A stretch of DNA of 16,469 nucleotides, taken from NCBI GenBank assembly GCA_020440405.1, contig JAGROF010000180.1, positions 1 through 16,469 on the forward strand. Direction: 5' to 3'. The notes under the pieces are model-generated. The model saw only the letters and a program-made list of their open reading frames with translations. It had not been told where the DNA came from and searched no databases. Origin of the DNA: Chlamydiia bacterium (GTDB lineage Bacteria > Chlamydiota > Chlamydiia > Chlamydiales > Simkaniaceae). Numbering within the stretch: position 1 is the stretch's first letter; every line of letters begins with the position of its first letter. A program made the translations under genes and the position numbers. Below, one piece after another: positions 7,644 to 14,970 of the stretch.

Positions 7644-10214
7644 ATGGACCCATTAGAGCTGCAAGCAGAAACTGTTGCGCAAAAAGTGCGCCATTATCTC
7701 ATTACCACCATGGGACGCACGGCTGATGAAGCCAATGATGATGAATTTTATCGGGCGTTTTGCACCTCTTTGCGTGAAGAGATCATGATCAATTGGACAG
7801 CCACGGAACACACCTTAAAGAAAAAGGGTCTCCGCAAGCTCTACTATTTATCTATGGAATATATGCCAGGCCGCCTGCTGGGAAATAATATCACGAACAT
7901 TAGCGCACTTGATTTTGTCAAACGGATCTTAAAACGTCTAAACCGTGACTTTTCCTCCGTAGAAAGTATGGAGCATGACGTGGGGATTGGGAATGGAGGG
8001 CTAGGACGTCTTGCTTCTTGCTTTATGGATTCTTTAGCGACTCTGCAATACCCAGCGATGGGATATGGCATGCGTTATCAATACGGAATCTTTGACCAGG
8101 AGCTCATTTGTGGGGTGCAAATTGAACGCCCTGATTGTTGGCTTTTAACCCCCAACCCTTGGGAATTTAGGCGAGATACCCATGCCGTTCCTGTCCGTTT
8201 TGCAGGAAAACCTGTCCCCCGCGAAAATAGTCACGGTGACCAGGTGTTCGACTTGATCGATTATGAAGAGGTTCGTGCTCTTCCCTATGACCTCCCCATT
8301 ATCGGGTACCGCCCTGATCCAAACTTTTCTGTATTAACCCTCCGTCTGTGGTCAACCAAAGAATCTCCACGAAACTTTCAACTCCAGAGGTACAACGCAG
8401 GAGAAATCGGGCAAGCAAGCGAAAACACCAGCCTCACTGATGTTCTCTACCCGAATGATAACCATGATGCTGGGAAACGGATCCGCCTGAAGCAAGAGTT
8501 CTTGCTTGTTTCTGCTTCTTTGCAAGATATCGTGAATCAATACAAATCGGTTTATTCGAACTCGGATGCCTTTCCCGATGCAGTACGCATCCAAATTAAC
8601 GATACCCATCCTGCCTTGATCATTCCAGAGCTTATCCACCTTCTCACAAAAGAAAATGATGTCCCTTGGGCAAAAGCTTGGGAAATTGTGCAGACCTGTT
8701 GTGCTTATACCAACCACACTGTTCTTCGAGAAGCCTTGGAGGAATGGAATGCCCAAAGACTGCATGAACTCCTCCCCCGCCACTTTGCCATTTTGCAGCG
8801 CCTCAACCAGGAGTTTTGCAATGCAGTCAGGCGCACCTTCCCCAATGAGGAAGAGCGTGTGCGTCGGATGTCAATTATCGAAGGAGGGCAAGTGAAAATG
8901 GCAAACCTTGCCATTTATGGCTCTCACAAAGTGAATGGAGTGGCCGCCCTGCATACGGAGATCCTTAAGAGCTCTCTCTTTAAAGACTTTTATGAGATGT
9001 ATCCTGATAAGTTCATCAATGTGACCAATGGCGTCACTCAAAGACGGTGGCTTTTGCACTGCAATCCCCTTCTTGTCGCCTTTTTAGAAAAACGGATTGG
9101 AAATGGTTGGATCACAAACTTCGAAGAGATCGCAAAAATTGCCGACTATGCAAGTGATCCTAAGTCTCAAGAAGAATTTCTGGCGATTAAGAAGAAAAAT
9201 AAAGAGCGTCTCCTTCAAATGATTGAAGAGGATATGGAGTTCCGCCATGGATCGGGAAAGAGCTTTGCACAGGAAAACTTCTTAGGCCCAGAAGCCCTTT
9301 TCGATGTCCAAATCAAACGTATTCATGAATATAAACGACAACTGATGAAGGCGCTCCACCTTCTTATGCTCTACTATGAAATAAAAGACAATCCTCAGTC
9401 ACATCGGATTCAGCGCTTCGCCATTTTTGGAGGAAAAGCTGCTCCAGGATATCACGTAGCTAAGAGTATTATCCGCTTGATTTATTGCCTTGCAAGAAAA
9501 ATCAACCGAGATCCTGAGGTTGGGAAACGATTAAAAATCGTCTTTATCGAAAATTATAATGTATCAAAGGCTGAAGTGATCATTCCTGGCACCGATCTTT
9601 CAGAGCAGATTTCAACAGCAGGAATGGAAGCATCTGGAACAGGAAATATGAAGTTTTCCATTAATGGCGCCCTCACCATTGCAACAGACGATGGCGCCAA
9701 TGTTGAAATGCGTGAAAAGGTGACAGATGAATGGTGGCCCTTTATGTTTGGAGCTAGCTCTGGGGAAAACCTCGAAATGTGGCGCACTCATGACTACAAC
9801 CCTCTAGAGATCTGCGCCAATCAGCCCCCCCTCCAGCGTGTCATTACCTCTCTTAAAGATGGCTCTCTTGTAGAAACCGACGCCGAACAAGAAGCGCTTA
9901 TGACCCTTTACCGCACCCTCATGGAAGGGGCTAAACCCGATCATTTCTTTGTGTTGAAAGATCTTCTTCCCTATTACGAAACACAGAAAAAAGTCGAAGA
10001 GCTCTATCAAAACCCCAGCCGTTGGGCAGAATTCGCTCTCCATAACATGGCAGGCATGGGATCTTTTTCAGCTGATGTGTCCATCAAAAACTATGCCACA
10101 AAAATCTGGGATCTTAAACCTTGTCCCCCTGACCCTTCAGAACTCGAAGACGTCCGCAAAGAATATAGTGAGCATGACCGCTGCCGCGTTGTTAATCAAG
10201 ATCCCACTTCTTGA
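7644..10214 (+). CDS. glgP: Glycogen/alpha-glucan phosphorylase (GT35)
   Basis: It removes terminal glucose from glycogen or maltodextrin using phosphate, giving glucose-1-phosphate. The 856-aa product has family length and key motifs: LSMEYMPGRLLGN, GIGNGGLGRLASCFMDSLAT, NDTHPAL, TNHTVLREALEEW, TNGVTQRRWL, QIKRIHEYKRQLM, and the PLP site EASGTGNMKFS with K670 (codon at 9651). The following segment reads ALTIATDDGANVEM where the family usually has GTxDGANVE, a small variation after the active lysine. A tail of about 25 residues extends past the usual end (near KIWDLKP), and its last 23 bases overlap artJ on the other strand. It sits 10 bases after pit; its substrate phosphate is what PiT delivers. 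No strong ribosome binding site was found, so coupling to pit is plausible. Confidence 0.95.
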   Translation: MDPLELQAETVAQKVRHYLITTMGRTADEANDDEFYRAFCTSLREEIMINWTATEHTLKKKGLRKLYYLSMEYMPGRLLGNNITNISALDFVKRILKRLNRDFSSVESMEHDVGIGNGGLGRLASCFMDSLATLQYPAMGYGMRYQYGIFDQELICGVQIERPDCWLLTPNPWEFRRDTHAVPVRFAGKPVPRENSHGDQVFDLIDYEEVRALPYDLPIIGYRPDPNFSVLTLRLWSTKESPRNFQLQRYNAGEIGQASENTSLTDVLYPNDNHDAGKRIRLKQEFLLVSASLQDIVNQYKSVYSNSDAFPDAVRIQINDTHPALIIPELIHLLTKENDVPWAKAWEIVQTCCAYTNHTVLREALEEWNAQRLHELLPRHFAILQRLNQEFCNAVRRTFPNEEERVRRMSIIEGGQVKMANLAIYGSHKVNGVAALHTEILKSSLFKDFYEMYPDKFINVTNGVTQRRWLLHCNPLLVAFLEKRIGNGWITNFEEIAKIADYASDPKSQEEFLAIKKKNKERLLQMIEEDMEFRHGSGKSFAQENFLGPEALFDVQIKRIHEYKRQLMKALHLLMLYYEIKDNPQSHRIQRFAIFGGKAAPGYHVAKSIIRLIYCLARKINRDPEVGKRLKIVFIENYNVSKAEVIIPGTDLSEQISTAGMEASGTGNMKFSINGALTIATDDGANVEMREKVTDEWWPFMFGASSGENLEMWRTHDYNPLEICANQPPLQRVITSLKDGSLVETDAEQEALMTLYRTLMEGAKPDHFFVLKDLLPYYETQKKVEELYQNPSRWAEFALHNMAGMGSFSADVSIKNYATKIWDLKPCPPDPSELEDVRKEYSEHDRCRVVNQDPTS

Positions 10215-10926
10215 GCAATTTTTCAAGCTTACCCTTATGGCGGAGCTTTTCAAGTCCGCTATTGAAAATATCGACAAGTTCGGTATTGTCTCCATTGAGA
10301 GTCAGGAGGCGAAGCCCTGCATCATCCAGAGGAGGGGTGGCAATTTTGACCTTCCCAAAGTAGAGGTCACGGATATAGCTCGTGGCTTGGAGATAGTTGA
10401 CTAAGACCCCATCGTATTGCCCTGCAATCACATCATTGAATCCTTCTGGAATTGAGGTATAGTATTGCACAATAACCCCAGGGAATTTTTCAAGGAGAAC
10501 TGCTTCGCTAGCAAGAGAGTCGACAGCCACCTCTTTGCCTTTCATTTGACCGAGTGAACTAATCTTCTGTCCACTGGCAACGACAAGAACCGGCCCGGTA
10601 TCGAGAAATGGATCGGAAAAGGTATAGGTTCTTTCTAGAAAAACGCGGGGTGTCATCGAGGAAAGCATCCCTTCATAACGCCCTTCCTTGAGCCCAAAAA
10701 TGAGATTATCCCACGCCATATTGACTCGTTCAAAGTGTACTCCCTCTTCTTGTCCAATGGCAACAAGCAGCTCGTTTGCAAAGGCATAAACATTTGCCTC
10801 TTTTCCTTGCAATTTGATTGGATACCAGCTCGGGTCCATACCCACACGATAGGTTTTTCCCCCTGAACCACATGAGGCCAAGAGAAAAGCAAGGGAGAGA
10901 AAGAGTAACACACGCTTTAACATCAT
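10192..10926 (-). CDS. artJ: ArtJ-like amino-acid-binding lipoprotein of an ABC transporter
   Basis: A periplasmic solute-binding protein (bacterial family 3), probably for arginine or another polar amino acid by analogy with chlamydial ArtJ (CT381, from memory). The 244-aa product starts with a lipoprotein signal: a hydrophobic run, then LLASC with the lipid-modified Cys at residue 19. The mature part has family features: YRVGMDPSWYP, FANELLVAIGQEEG, MAWDNLIFGLKEGRYEGMLSSMTP, YTFSDPFLDTGPVLV, KGKEVAVDSLASEAVL and the VDIFNSGLEKLRHKGKLEKLLKKW tail. There are two adjacent ATGs (10926 and 10923). AAGGG directly abuts the first and is 3 bases from the second, so the start is uncertain by one codon. 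No permease or ATPase gene is adjacent. The 3' end overlaps glgP by 23 bases. Confidence 0.9.
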   Translation of the reverse strand: MMLKRVLLFLSLAFLLASCGSGGKTYRVGMDPSWYPIKLQGKEANVYAFANELLVAIGQEEGVHFERVNMAWDNLIFGLKEGRYEGMLSSMTPRVFLERTYTFSDPFLDTGPVLVVASGQKISSLGQMKGKEVAVDSLASEAVLLEKFPGVIVQYYTSIPEGFNDVIAGQYDGVLVNYLQATSYIRDLYFGKVKIATPPLDDAGLRLLTLNGDNTELVDIFNSGLEKLRHKGKLEKLLKKWDLD

Positions 10927-10932
10927 CCCTTC

Positions 10933-10961
10933 ATCTTAGGGGAAAGACACCATTTGTTCAA
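10933..10961 (-). promoter_or_regulatory. Promoter of artJ, predicted leaderless
   Basis: On the minus strand TTGAAC (10961-10956), a 17-base spacer and TAAGAT (10938-10933) form a moderate promoter, four matches in each hexamer. Seven bases on from the -10 is 10926, the A of the first ATG. The -35 lies inside the inverted repeat at 10953-10965. Confidence 0.5.
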
Positions 10962-10965
10962 CAAA
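10953..10965. repeat. Short perfect inverted repeat, possible operator
   Basis: TTTGTT-C-AACAAA gives two 6-base arms around one base. It lies in the divergent region between artJ and the secreted-protein gene and covers most of the artJ -35 hexamer, where a repressor could act. The arms are AT-rich and short, so chance is possible. It does not resemble an ARG box that I know. Confidence 0.35.
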
Positions 10966-11000
10966 CTATTTTTTTTAATTCTTTGGTTAGATACGATGTA

Positions 11001-11022
11001 TATAATTGCATAAATCTGGAGG
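11001..11022 (+). promoter_or_regulatory. -10 element and strong Shine-Dalgarno for the secreted-protein gene
   Basis: A perfect TATAAT at 11001-11006 predicts a start near 11013. GGAGG at 11018-11022 lies 7 bases before the ATG at 11030, the best ribosome binding site in the window. No clear -35 was found at normal spacing. Confidence 0.6.
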
Positions 11023-11029
11023 TAACCTA

Positions 11030-11479
11030 ATGAATAGATGTTGTTTAACCCTAATCATAGGATTAAGTCTTGGAGGGTTTTCTCATGCGAATGCCCTCTA
11101 TACACCTTGCGAAAAAACGTATATCGACCCCCATCTTATCCATCTCAATCAGCACAGAATTGAGGTAGGAAATGGAGAAGAAAAAATCCAAACATCAACG
11201 CTCTATTCCGATGACTCAGGAATTTATTTCCAAGACTTTTTAAAGCAGCAAGAAGAAGAACAAATCGAATGTTTCAACTTTGAAGAACCAATCGATGATT
11301 TCGATGAGGTGACAGAGGAAGAGCCGCTTGCACAGGAAAGCACACCCCCAACTCCTCTTCAGAATACCTCTCCAAAAACCGAACACAAAACATTGTCTCC
11401 CACTCAGAGCTCTCCTTCAAAATGCAAAAGCGAAACAAAGTTTTGGGGAAAACGTAACCGGACAGGATTATTTCAATAA
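11030..11479 (+). CDS. Small secreted protein with signal peptide, 149 aa
   Basis: I do not recognise a family. The start is ATG 11030, set by GGAGG 7 bases upstream; an in-frame ATG at 11006 sits inside the promoter and is rejected. Residues 1-22 are a clear Sec signal peptide (hydrophobic core LTLIIGLSLGGF, cleavage after ANA). The mature protein begins LYTPCEKTY. Residues about 25-75 look like a small beta-rich domain (HRIEVGNGEEKIQTSTLYSD, then GIYF). Residues about 77-100 are very acidic, and about 103-135 are rich in Pro, Ser, Thr and Lys, probably disordered; the last residues are basic (FWGKRNRTGLF). It is likely periplasmic or outer-envelope. Its stop overlaps the opposing P-type ATPase gene by 12 bases. 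It is probably lineage-specific. Confidence 0.75.
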   Translation: MNRCCLTLIIGLSLGGFSHANALYTPCEKTYIDPHLIHLNQHRIEVGNGEEKIQTSTLYSDDSGIYFQDFLKQQEEEQIECFNFEEPIDDFDEVTEEEPLAQESTPPTPLQNTSPKTEHKTLSPTQSSPSKCKSETKFWGKRNRTGLFQ

Positions 11480-13546
11480 GCGGAGCCCATTGAAAACAAC
11501 AATGAGGGCAGCTCCTGTATCTGCAGCAATGGCCATCCAGAGAGACGCCAAGCCCAGGATAGCAAGGGTGAGGAAAATAGCTTTGATCGCTAAGGAAAAT
11601 GCGATGTTCTGTTGAATGATCCTCACCGTACGTTTTGAGTGACGGATCAACCACGGCACACGAGAAAGTTCGTCTGACATTAACACAATGTCTGAAGTTT
11701 CAATCGCAGCATCCGTCCCCATTGCTCCCATTGCAATTCCAAAACTTGCTGTTGCCATTGCAGGAGCATCATTAATGCCGTCTCCCACCATTGCAATGGT
11801 TCCCCATTTCTCCTTCAAGCGTTCGATAGCTGCGACTTTATCCGCTGGAAGCAGTTCCGCATAGGCTTCATCCACACCCGTGAGCCGTGCAATCGCTTGC
11901 GCTGCAGGTTTGTTATCTCCTGTCAACATCACGACTTGCTCCACTCCCTCATCTTTAATCTCCTGAATCACACGGTGGGCATCGGCGCGTGGCTGGTCTG
12001 CAACACTAATGAGCCCACAAACATGATGGGAATTTCCAATCGCAATAATCGAATGCCCTGCATCTTCTAGCTTAAGCGCCTTTTCATGAATCTCTGGTGT
12101 TTCCTGTTTCATCTCATGCATAAACCGGTGACTGCCGATCCAATACCGGTCTCCTTCAAAAGTCCCCTCCGCTCCTTTTCCTTGGGTCACCTGAAAATTC
12201 TCGGCGCGCTTGATGGTGACCCCTTTTTTCTTAGCATAATTTAAAATAGCTCTTGCAATCGGGTGCTCGCTCGGAGCTTCCAAAGCCGCAGCACGCATTA
12301 AAAGCTCTTCTTCTGTATGCCCGGAAAGGGGGATCACTTCTTGAACTTCAGGGTGCCCATACGTCAGAGTCCCTGTTTTATCAAGGGCAAGTGCCTTGAG
12401 ACGATAGGGCATTTCTAAAAACATTCCCCCCTTAATCAAAACACCCTGCCGCGCAGCTTTTGTCATTCCCGAAACAATGGAAACTGGCGTAGAAATCACA
12501 AGGGCGCAAGGACATGCAATGACTAAGATCACAAGGGCACGATAGAGCCATACGTTCCACAAAGAATCCACAAGAAGTGGGGGGATGATCGCAACAAGGA
12601 GGGCAATACAGATCATGATCGGTGTATAGATCTTTGCGAATTTTTCTACCCACTGCTGCGCGCCCGCCCGCCTTGACTGCGCTTCTTCAACGAGATGGAT
12701 AATACGTGCAAGAGTTGTATCATTCGCTCCTTTTGTCACACGACACTCAAAGGCTCCCTCTCCATTCAATGTCCCCGCAAATACATCATCTCCCTCTTTC
12801 TTTTGAACCGGCATTGATTCTCCAGTAATGGGGGATTGGTCAATCGATGTGCTCCCTTTTTCAACCACACCATCCAAAGGAATCTTTTCTCCAGGGCGAA
12901 TCAACAAACGCTCCCCAACCTGCACTTCTTCCACTCTAAGATCTCCTCGATCAATCACATGTGCAATAGTCGGGGACAAATCCATCAATGCCGCAACAGC
13001 CTTCCGCGCTTTTCCCACGCTCCAGTGCTCTAAAAGAAGCGCCACCGAAAACAAAAAAGCCACTGTTGCTCCCTCAAACCACTCATGAATCGCAATCGCT
13101 CCAGCAATCGCAATAATCATTAAAAGATTCATATCTGGTTGCAATCGTTTAAGAGCATGCCATGCTTTAGGTAGAACAAAGTACGCCCCAAAAGCCATGG
13201 CTAGGAAATAAAAACGGTGAGAAATGGGGTTTTGATGGAGGTGAAAAAAAACCGCAATGACGAGAAATCCCCCACTTATCATCGTGGTCAGCAATCTCCC
13301 ATAGCGACTCCAAAATGTTCCCTCTTCCAGCTGCCCCTTATCCTTCCAAGGAACTGCCTTCATCCCTCCTTCTTTCACCCATTGAATGATTTGATCAGAC
13401 GTGACGTTCTCACACGTCACCACCATCTTGGCATTCAACACATCAAATTCTAAGTCGACAATCCCTTTTCGCTTCGCTAAAGCTTTCTTAAGAATCGCAA
13501 TTTCTTCCGCGCAGTCAAGCCCCGCAACTTTAAACGTGAGTCTCAT
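11468..13546 (-). CDS. zntA: Zn/Cd/Pb-exporting P1B-type ATPase (ZntA/CadA-like)
   Basis: An inner-membrane ATPase that pumps divalent heavy metals out of the cytoplasm. The 692-aa product has an N-terminal HMA domain with GLDCAEE (one Cys, C12, then acidic residues in place of CxxC). It has membrane segments from about residue 85 and the TGES actuator motif (SPITGES). The CPC metal site is C345-P346-C347 (IACPCALVIS), DKTGTLTYG carries the phosphorylated D389, and SEHPIA, MLTGDN and VGDGINDAPA follow. The last helices hold LAIKAIF and AADTGAALIVVFNGLRLL, whose Lys and Asp match the ZntA residues that define the Zn/Cd/Pb subgroup. All catalytic motifs are intact. It corresponds to CT727 from memory. 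No Shine-Dalgarno; a TAAAAT is placed for a one-base leader. Confidence 0.94.
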   Translation of the reverse strand: MRLTFKVAGLDCAEEIAILKKALAKRKGIVDLEFDVLNAKMVVTCENVTSDQIIQWVKEGGMKAVPWKDKGQLEEGTFWSRYGRLLTTMISGGFLVIAVFFHLHQNPISHRFYFLAMAFGAYFVLPKAWHALKRLQPDMNLLMIIAIAGAIAIHEWFEGATVAFLFSVALLLEHWSVGKARKAVAALMDLSPTIAHVIDRGDLRVEEVQVGERLLIRPGEKIPLDGVVEKGSTSIDQSPITGESMPVQKKEGDDVFAGTLNGEGAFECRVTKGANDTTLARIIHLVEEAQSRRAGAQQWVEKFAKIYTPIMICIALLVAIIPPLLVDSLWNVWLYRALVILVIACPCALVISTPVSIVSGMTKAARQGVLIKGGMFLEMPYRLKALALDKTGTLTYGHPEVQEVIPLSGHTEEELLMRAAALEAPSEHPIARAILNYAKKKGVTIKRAENFQVTQGKGAEGTFEGDRYWIGSHRFMHEMKQETPEIHEKALKLEDAGHSIIAIGNSHHVCGLISVADQPRADAHRVIQEIKDEGVEQVVMLTGDNKPAAQAIARLTGVDEAYAELLPADKVAAIERLKEKWGTIAMVGDGINDAPAMATASFGIAMGAMGTDAAIETSDIVLMSDELSRVPWLIRHSKRTVRIIQQNIAFSLAIKAIFLTLAILGLASLWMAIAADTGAALIVVFNGLRLLK

Positions 13547-13553
13547 AATTTTT

Positions 13554-13559
13554 ATTTTA
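13554..13559 (-). promoter_or_regulatory. -10 element of zntA, near-leaderless
   Basis: TAAAAT reads on the minus strand from 13559 to 13554. The predicted start is 13547, one base before the ATG at 13546. The hexamer 17 bases upstream is TAGAAT (13582-13577), a weak -35 that is identical to the one before the GT2 gene. The sequence between is A/T only, with no ribosome binding site. Confidence 0.45.
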
Positions 13560-13572
13560 TCCGATGATCCGA

Positions 13573-13578
13573 TATAAT
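13573..13578 (+). promoter_or_regulatory. -10 element of the GT9 gene, near-leaderless
   Basis: A perfect TATAAT predicts a start at 13585, one base before the ATG at 13586. The -35 region (TTTTAT at 13550-13555) is weak and lies within the zntA -10 area, so the two divergent promoters are interleaved within 39 bases. Confidence 0.55.
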
Positions 13579-13585
13579 TCTATGT

Positions 13586-14623
13586 ATGAAAAACAAGCTG
13601 ATTCGTGGACTTCTCACTTTGGCCCCTTCAAAAAAATTCGAAAGGAAAGGGGAACCTCGTATCCTTATTGTCTCTACGACGGGCCTAGGAGACTCCCTTT
13701 GGGGAACTCCTGCCATTCGTGCACTACGCATGAAATACCCTCAAGCCACCCTTTCCCTACTGACCAGTCCCATCGGTGCACAAGTCTTCCAGAACAACCC
13801 CCACCTAAATGAGATTTTCACTTTAAAAGATCCCGCCTTGATGTCTTCCTGCAAGCTTTTGAAGACACTGCGCAAAAAAGCCTTTGATACAGCCCTCATT
13901 TTCCATCTTTCCCAACGCCCAGTCCTTCCGTTAGTCACCCTTGCGGGCCCCGCAAAAATTGTAGGAACCACTGGCATCAACAAAGGACTCGATCACCTCC
14001 TTACGGACCCTCTGCCGCAAACAAAAACCCATGAAATCCAGCGCCGCCTTGAAATTGCTGGCTGCCCAGAGGCTTCCCCCGAAATGGAGCTTTTCCTTAC
14101 TGAAGATGAAAATCACACAGCTCTTTCCCATCTTCCCGATGCCCCTCTTGTGATCGGCATGCACCCCGGCGCCAAAGACAAGTTCAAGCAATGGGACCCC
14201 AAGCATTTCGTAGAACTGGGACGAAAACTTGCTCAAGAAAAGGGAGCAACGCTTCTCATCACTGGGGACCGCTCTGAAGCGCCCCTTGCAGAGCAAATTG
14301 CACAAGCGATTCCGCATGCCCACTCCGTTGCGGGAAAACTCCCCGTCCGTGTCACAGCAGCGCTCATTGAAAAGCTTTCTCTTTTCATCACGAATGACAC
14401 GGGACCCATGCACCTTGCCTTTGCTATGGGAACCCCAACTCTAGCCCTCTTTTCCCCGACTGATCCCCGTCTCTGCGGCCCCTACAAAATTTCCCATGGA
14501 ACCGTCCTCCAAAAACCGCGCACATGCACCCCCTGTATCCGCAAAAAATGCCGCTCTCCTTTCTGCATGGAACAAATTTCACCCCAGGAAGCCTATGAGG
14601 CTATCTTCCCTACGCGCTCTTGA
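13586..14623 (+). CDS. GT9-family heptosyltransferase-like glycosyltransferase
   Basis: GT9 enzymes usually add ADP-heptose to the LPS inner core at the cytoplasmic face of the inner membrane. The 345-aa product shows RILIVSTTGLGDSLWGTPAI at about 25-44 (the GxGD donor/acceptor loop), GMHPGAKDKFKQWDPKHF in the second half, and TNDTGPMHLAFAMGTPTLALFSPTDP, the strongest family signature. It ends in a cysteine cluster (CTPCIRKKC, then CM) common in GT9 proteins. Length is normal. The start fits the motif position; a TATAAT 7 bases upstream and no Shine-Dalgarno suggest a leaderless message. Its end overlaps the next small gene by 29 bases. Chlamydiaceae LPS lacks heptose, so this gene points to an environmental chlamydia. 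Whether the donor is heptose cannot be told. Confidence 0.9.
   Translation: MKNKLIRGLLTLAPSKKFERKGEPRILIVSTTGLGDSLWGTPAIRALRMKYPQATLSLLTSPIGAQVFQNNPHLNEIFTLKDPALMSSCKLLKTLRKKAFDTALIFHLSQRPVLPLVTLAGPAKIVGTTGINKGLDHLLTDPLPQTKTHEIQRRLEIAGCPEASPEMELFLTEDENHTALSHLPDAPLVIGMHPGAKDKFKQWDPKHFVELGRKLAQEKGATLLITGDRSEAPLAEQIAQAIPHAHSVAGKLPVRVTAALIEKLSLFITNDTGPMHLAFAMGTPTLALFSPTDPRLCGPYKISHGTVLQKPRTCTPCIRKKCRSPFCMEQISPQEAYEAIFPTRS
14586..14591 (+). promoter_or_regulatory. Ribosome binding site inside the end of the GT9 gene
   Basis: AGGAAG lies 3 bases before the ATG at 14595 (AGGA, 5 bases). It selects this start for the 110-aa gene over an earlier in-frame ATG at 14496 that lies deep inside the GT9 coding region. 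Confidence 0.5.
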
Positions 14624-14927
14624 AGAAAGGCTCTCCGAAGTCCGCAAAACCAAGCAGGAGAAAACCTTCACCCACTTGCAAACCCTCGAGGAGCTCTCCC
14701 TCATCCGTCAGGCCAAACGGGAGCATCACCCGGTCAAAGCAACCTTTTCCGGTAAAGCTTTTATCAATCTGGATGACGATGGGCTCTACAAGGCCTTAGA
14801 GGACGGCATCATCGATCACCTGATTGAGGATACCCCTCTTCTGCGCCCCTTTCTCAAAGAAGCTGTCCAGACCTTTAAACTCACCCCTACTTTGGTCATT
14901 AAAATTTTACCTCCAGTTCCGGATTAA
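14595..14927 (+). CDS. Small hypothetical protein, 110 aa
   Basis: I do not recognise it. The chosen ATG at 14595 has AGGAAG just upstream and overlaps the last 29 bases of the GT9 gene in another frame, which suggests translational coupling. Residues 1-40 are highly charged and helical, likely a coiled coil (SSLRALEERLSEVRKTKQEK). Residues about 47-100 carry FSGKAFINLDDDGLYKALED and a Leu-rich helical stretch (IIDHLIEDTPLLRPFLKEA), and the protein ends LPPVPD. No signal peptide or membrane segment is visible. Base composition is like the GT9 gene, not like the AT-rich frame that follows. It could be a small cytoplasmic partner or chaperone-like protein, but no motif shows that. Confidence 0.6.
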   Translation: MRLSSLRALEERLSEVRKTKQEKTFTHLQTLEELSLIRQAKREHHPVKATFSGKAFINLDDDGLYKALEDGIIDHLIEDTPLLRPFLKEAVQTFKLTPTLVIKILPPVPD

Positions 14928-14970
14928 ATTTCCCGTAGATATTTATTCTGATTTCAAGGTAAAATTATTG

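Noticed and set aside
8352..8783. 143-codon open frame on the minus strand inside glgP
   Set aside because: It is antisense to conserved phosphorylase sequence and shows no motif or start signal; the glgP reading is unambiguous.
10953..10976. Inverted repeat followed by a T-run as an intrinsic terminator
   Set aside because: The stem is only six AT-rich pairs with a one-base centre, which cannot form a hairpin loop, and it lies between divergent promoters where a terminator has no upstream gene on the plus strand.
11274..11654. 126-codon minus-strand frame covering the end of zntA and of the secreted-protein gene
   Set aside because: It is out of frame with zntA, whose conserved last helix occupies the same bases, and the product has no family features.
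13931..14413. 160-codon open frame on the minus strand inside the GT9 gene
   Set aside because: It lies wholly opposite conserved GT9 motifs, has no ribosome binding site that I can see, and its product (Cys, Arg and Phe-rich) looks like an antisense shadow in a GC-richer gene.
14824..14970. Extending the interrupted unknown gene upstream to the ATG at 14824
   Set aside because: The extra residues overlap the 110-aa gene in another frame, have no ribosome binding site and look like a shadow; the composition change also occurs after 14927.
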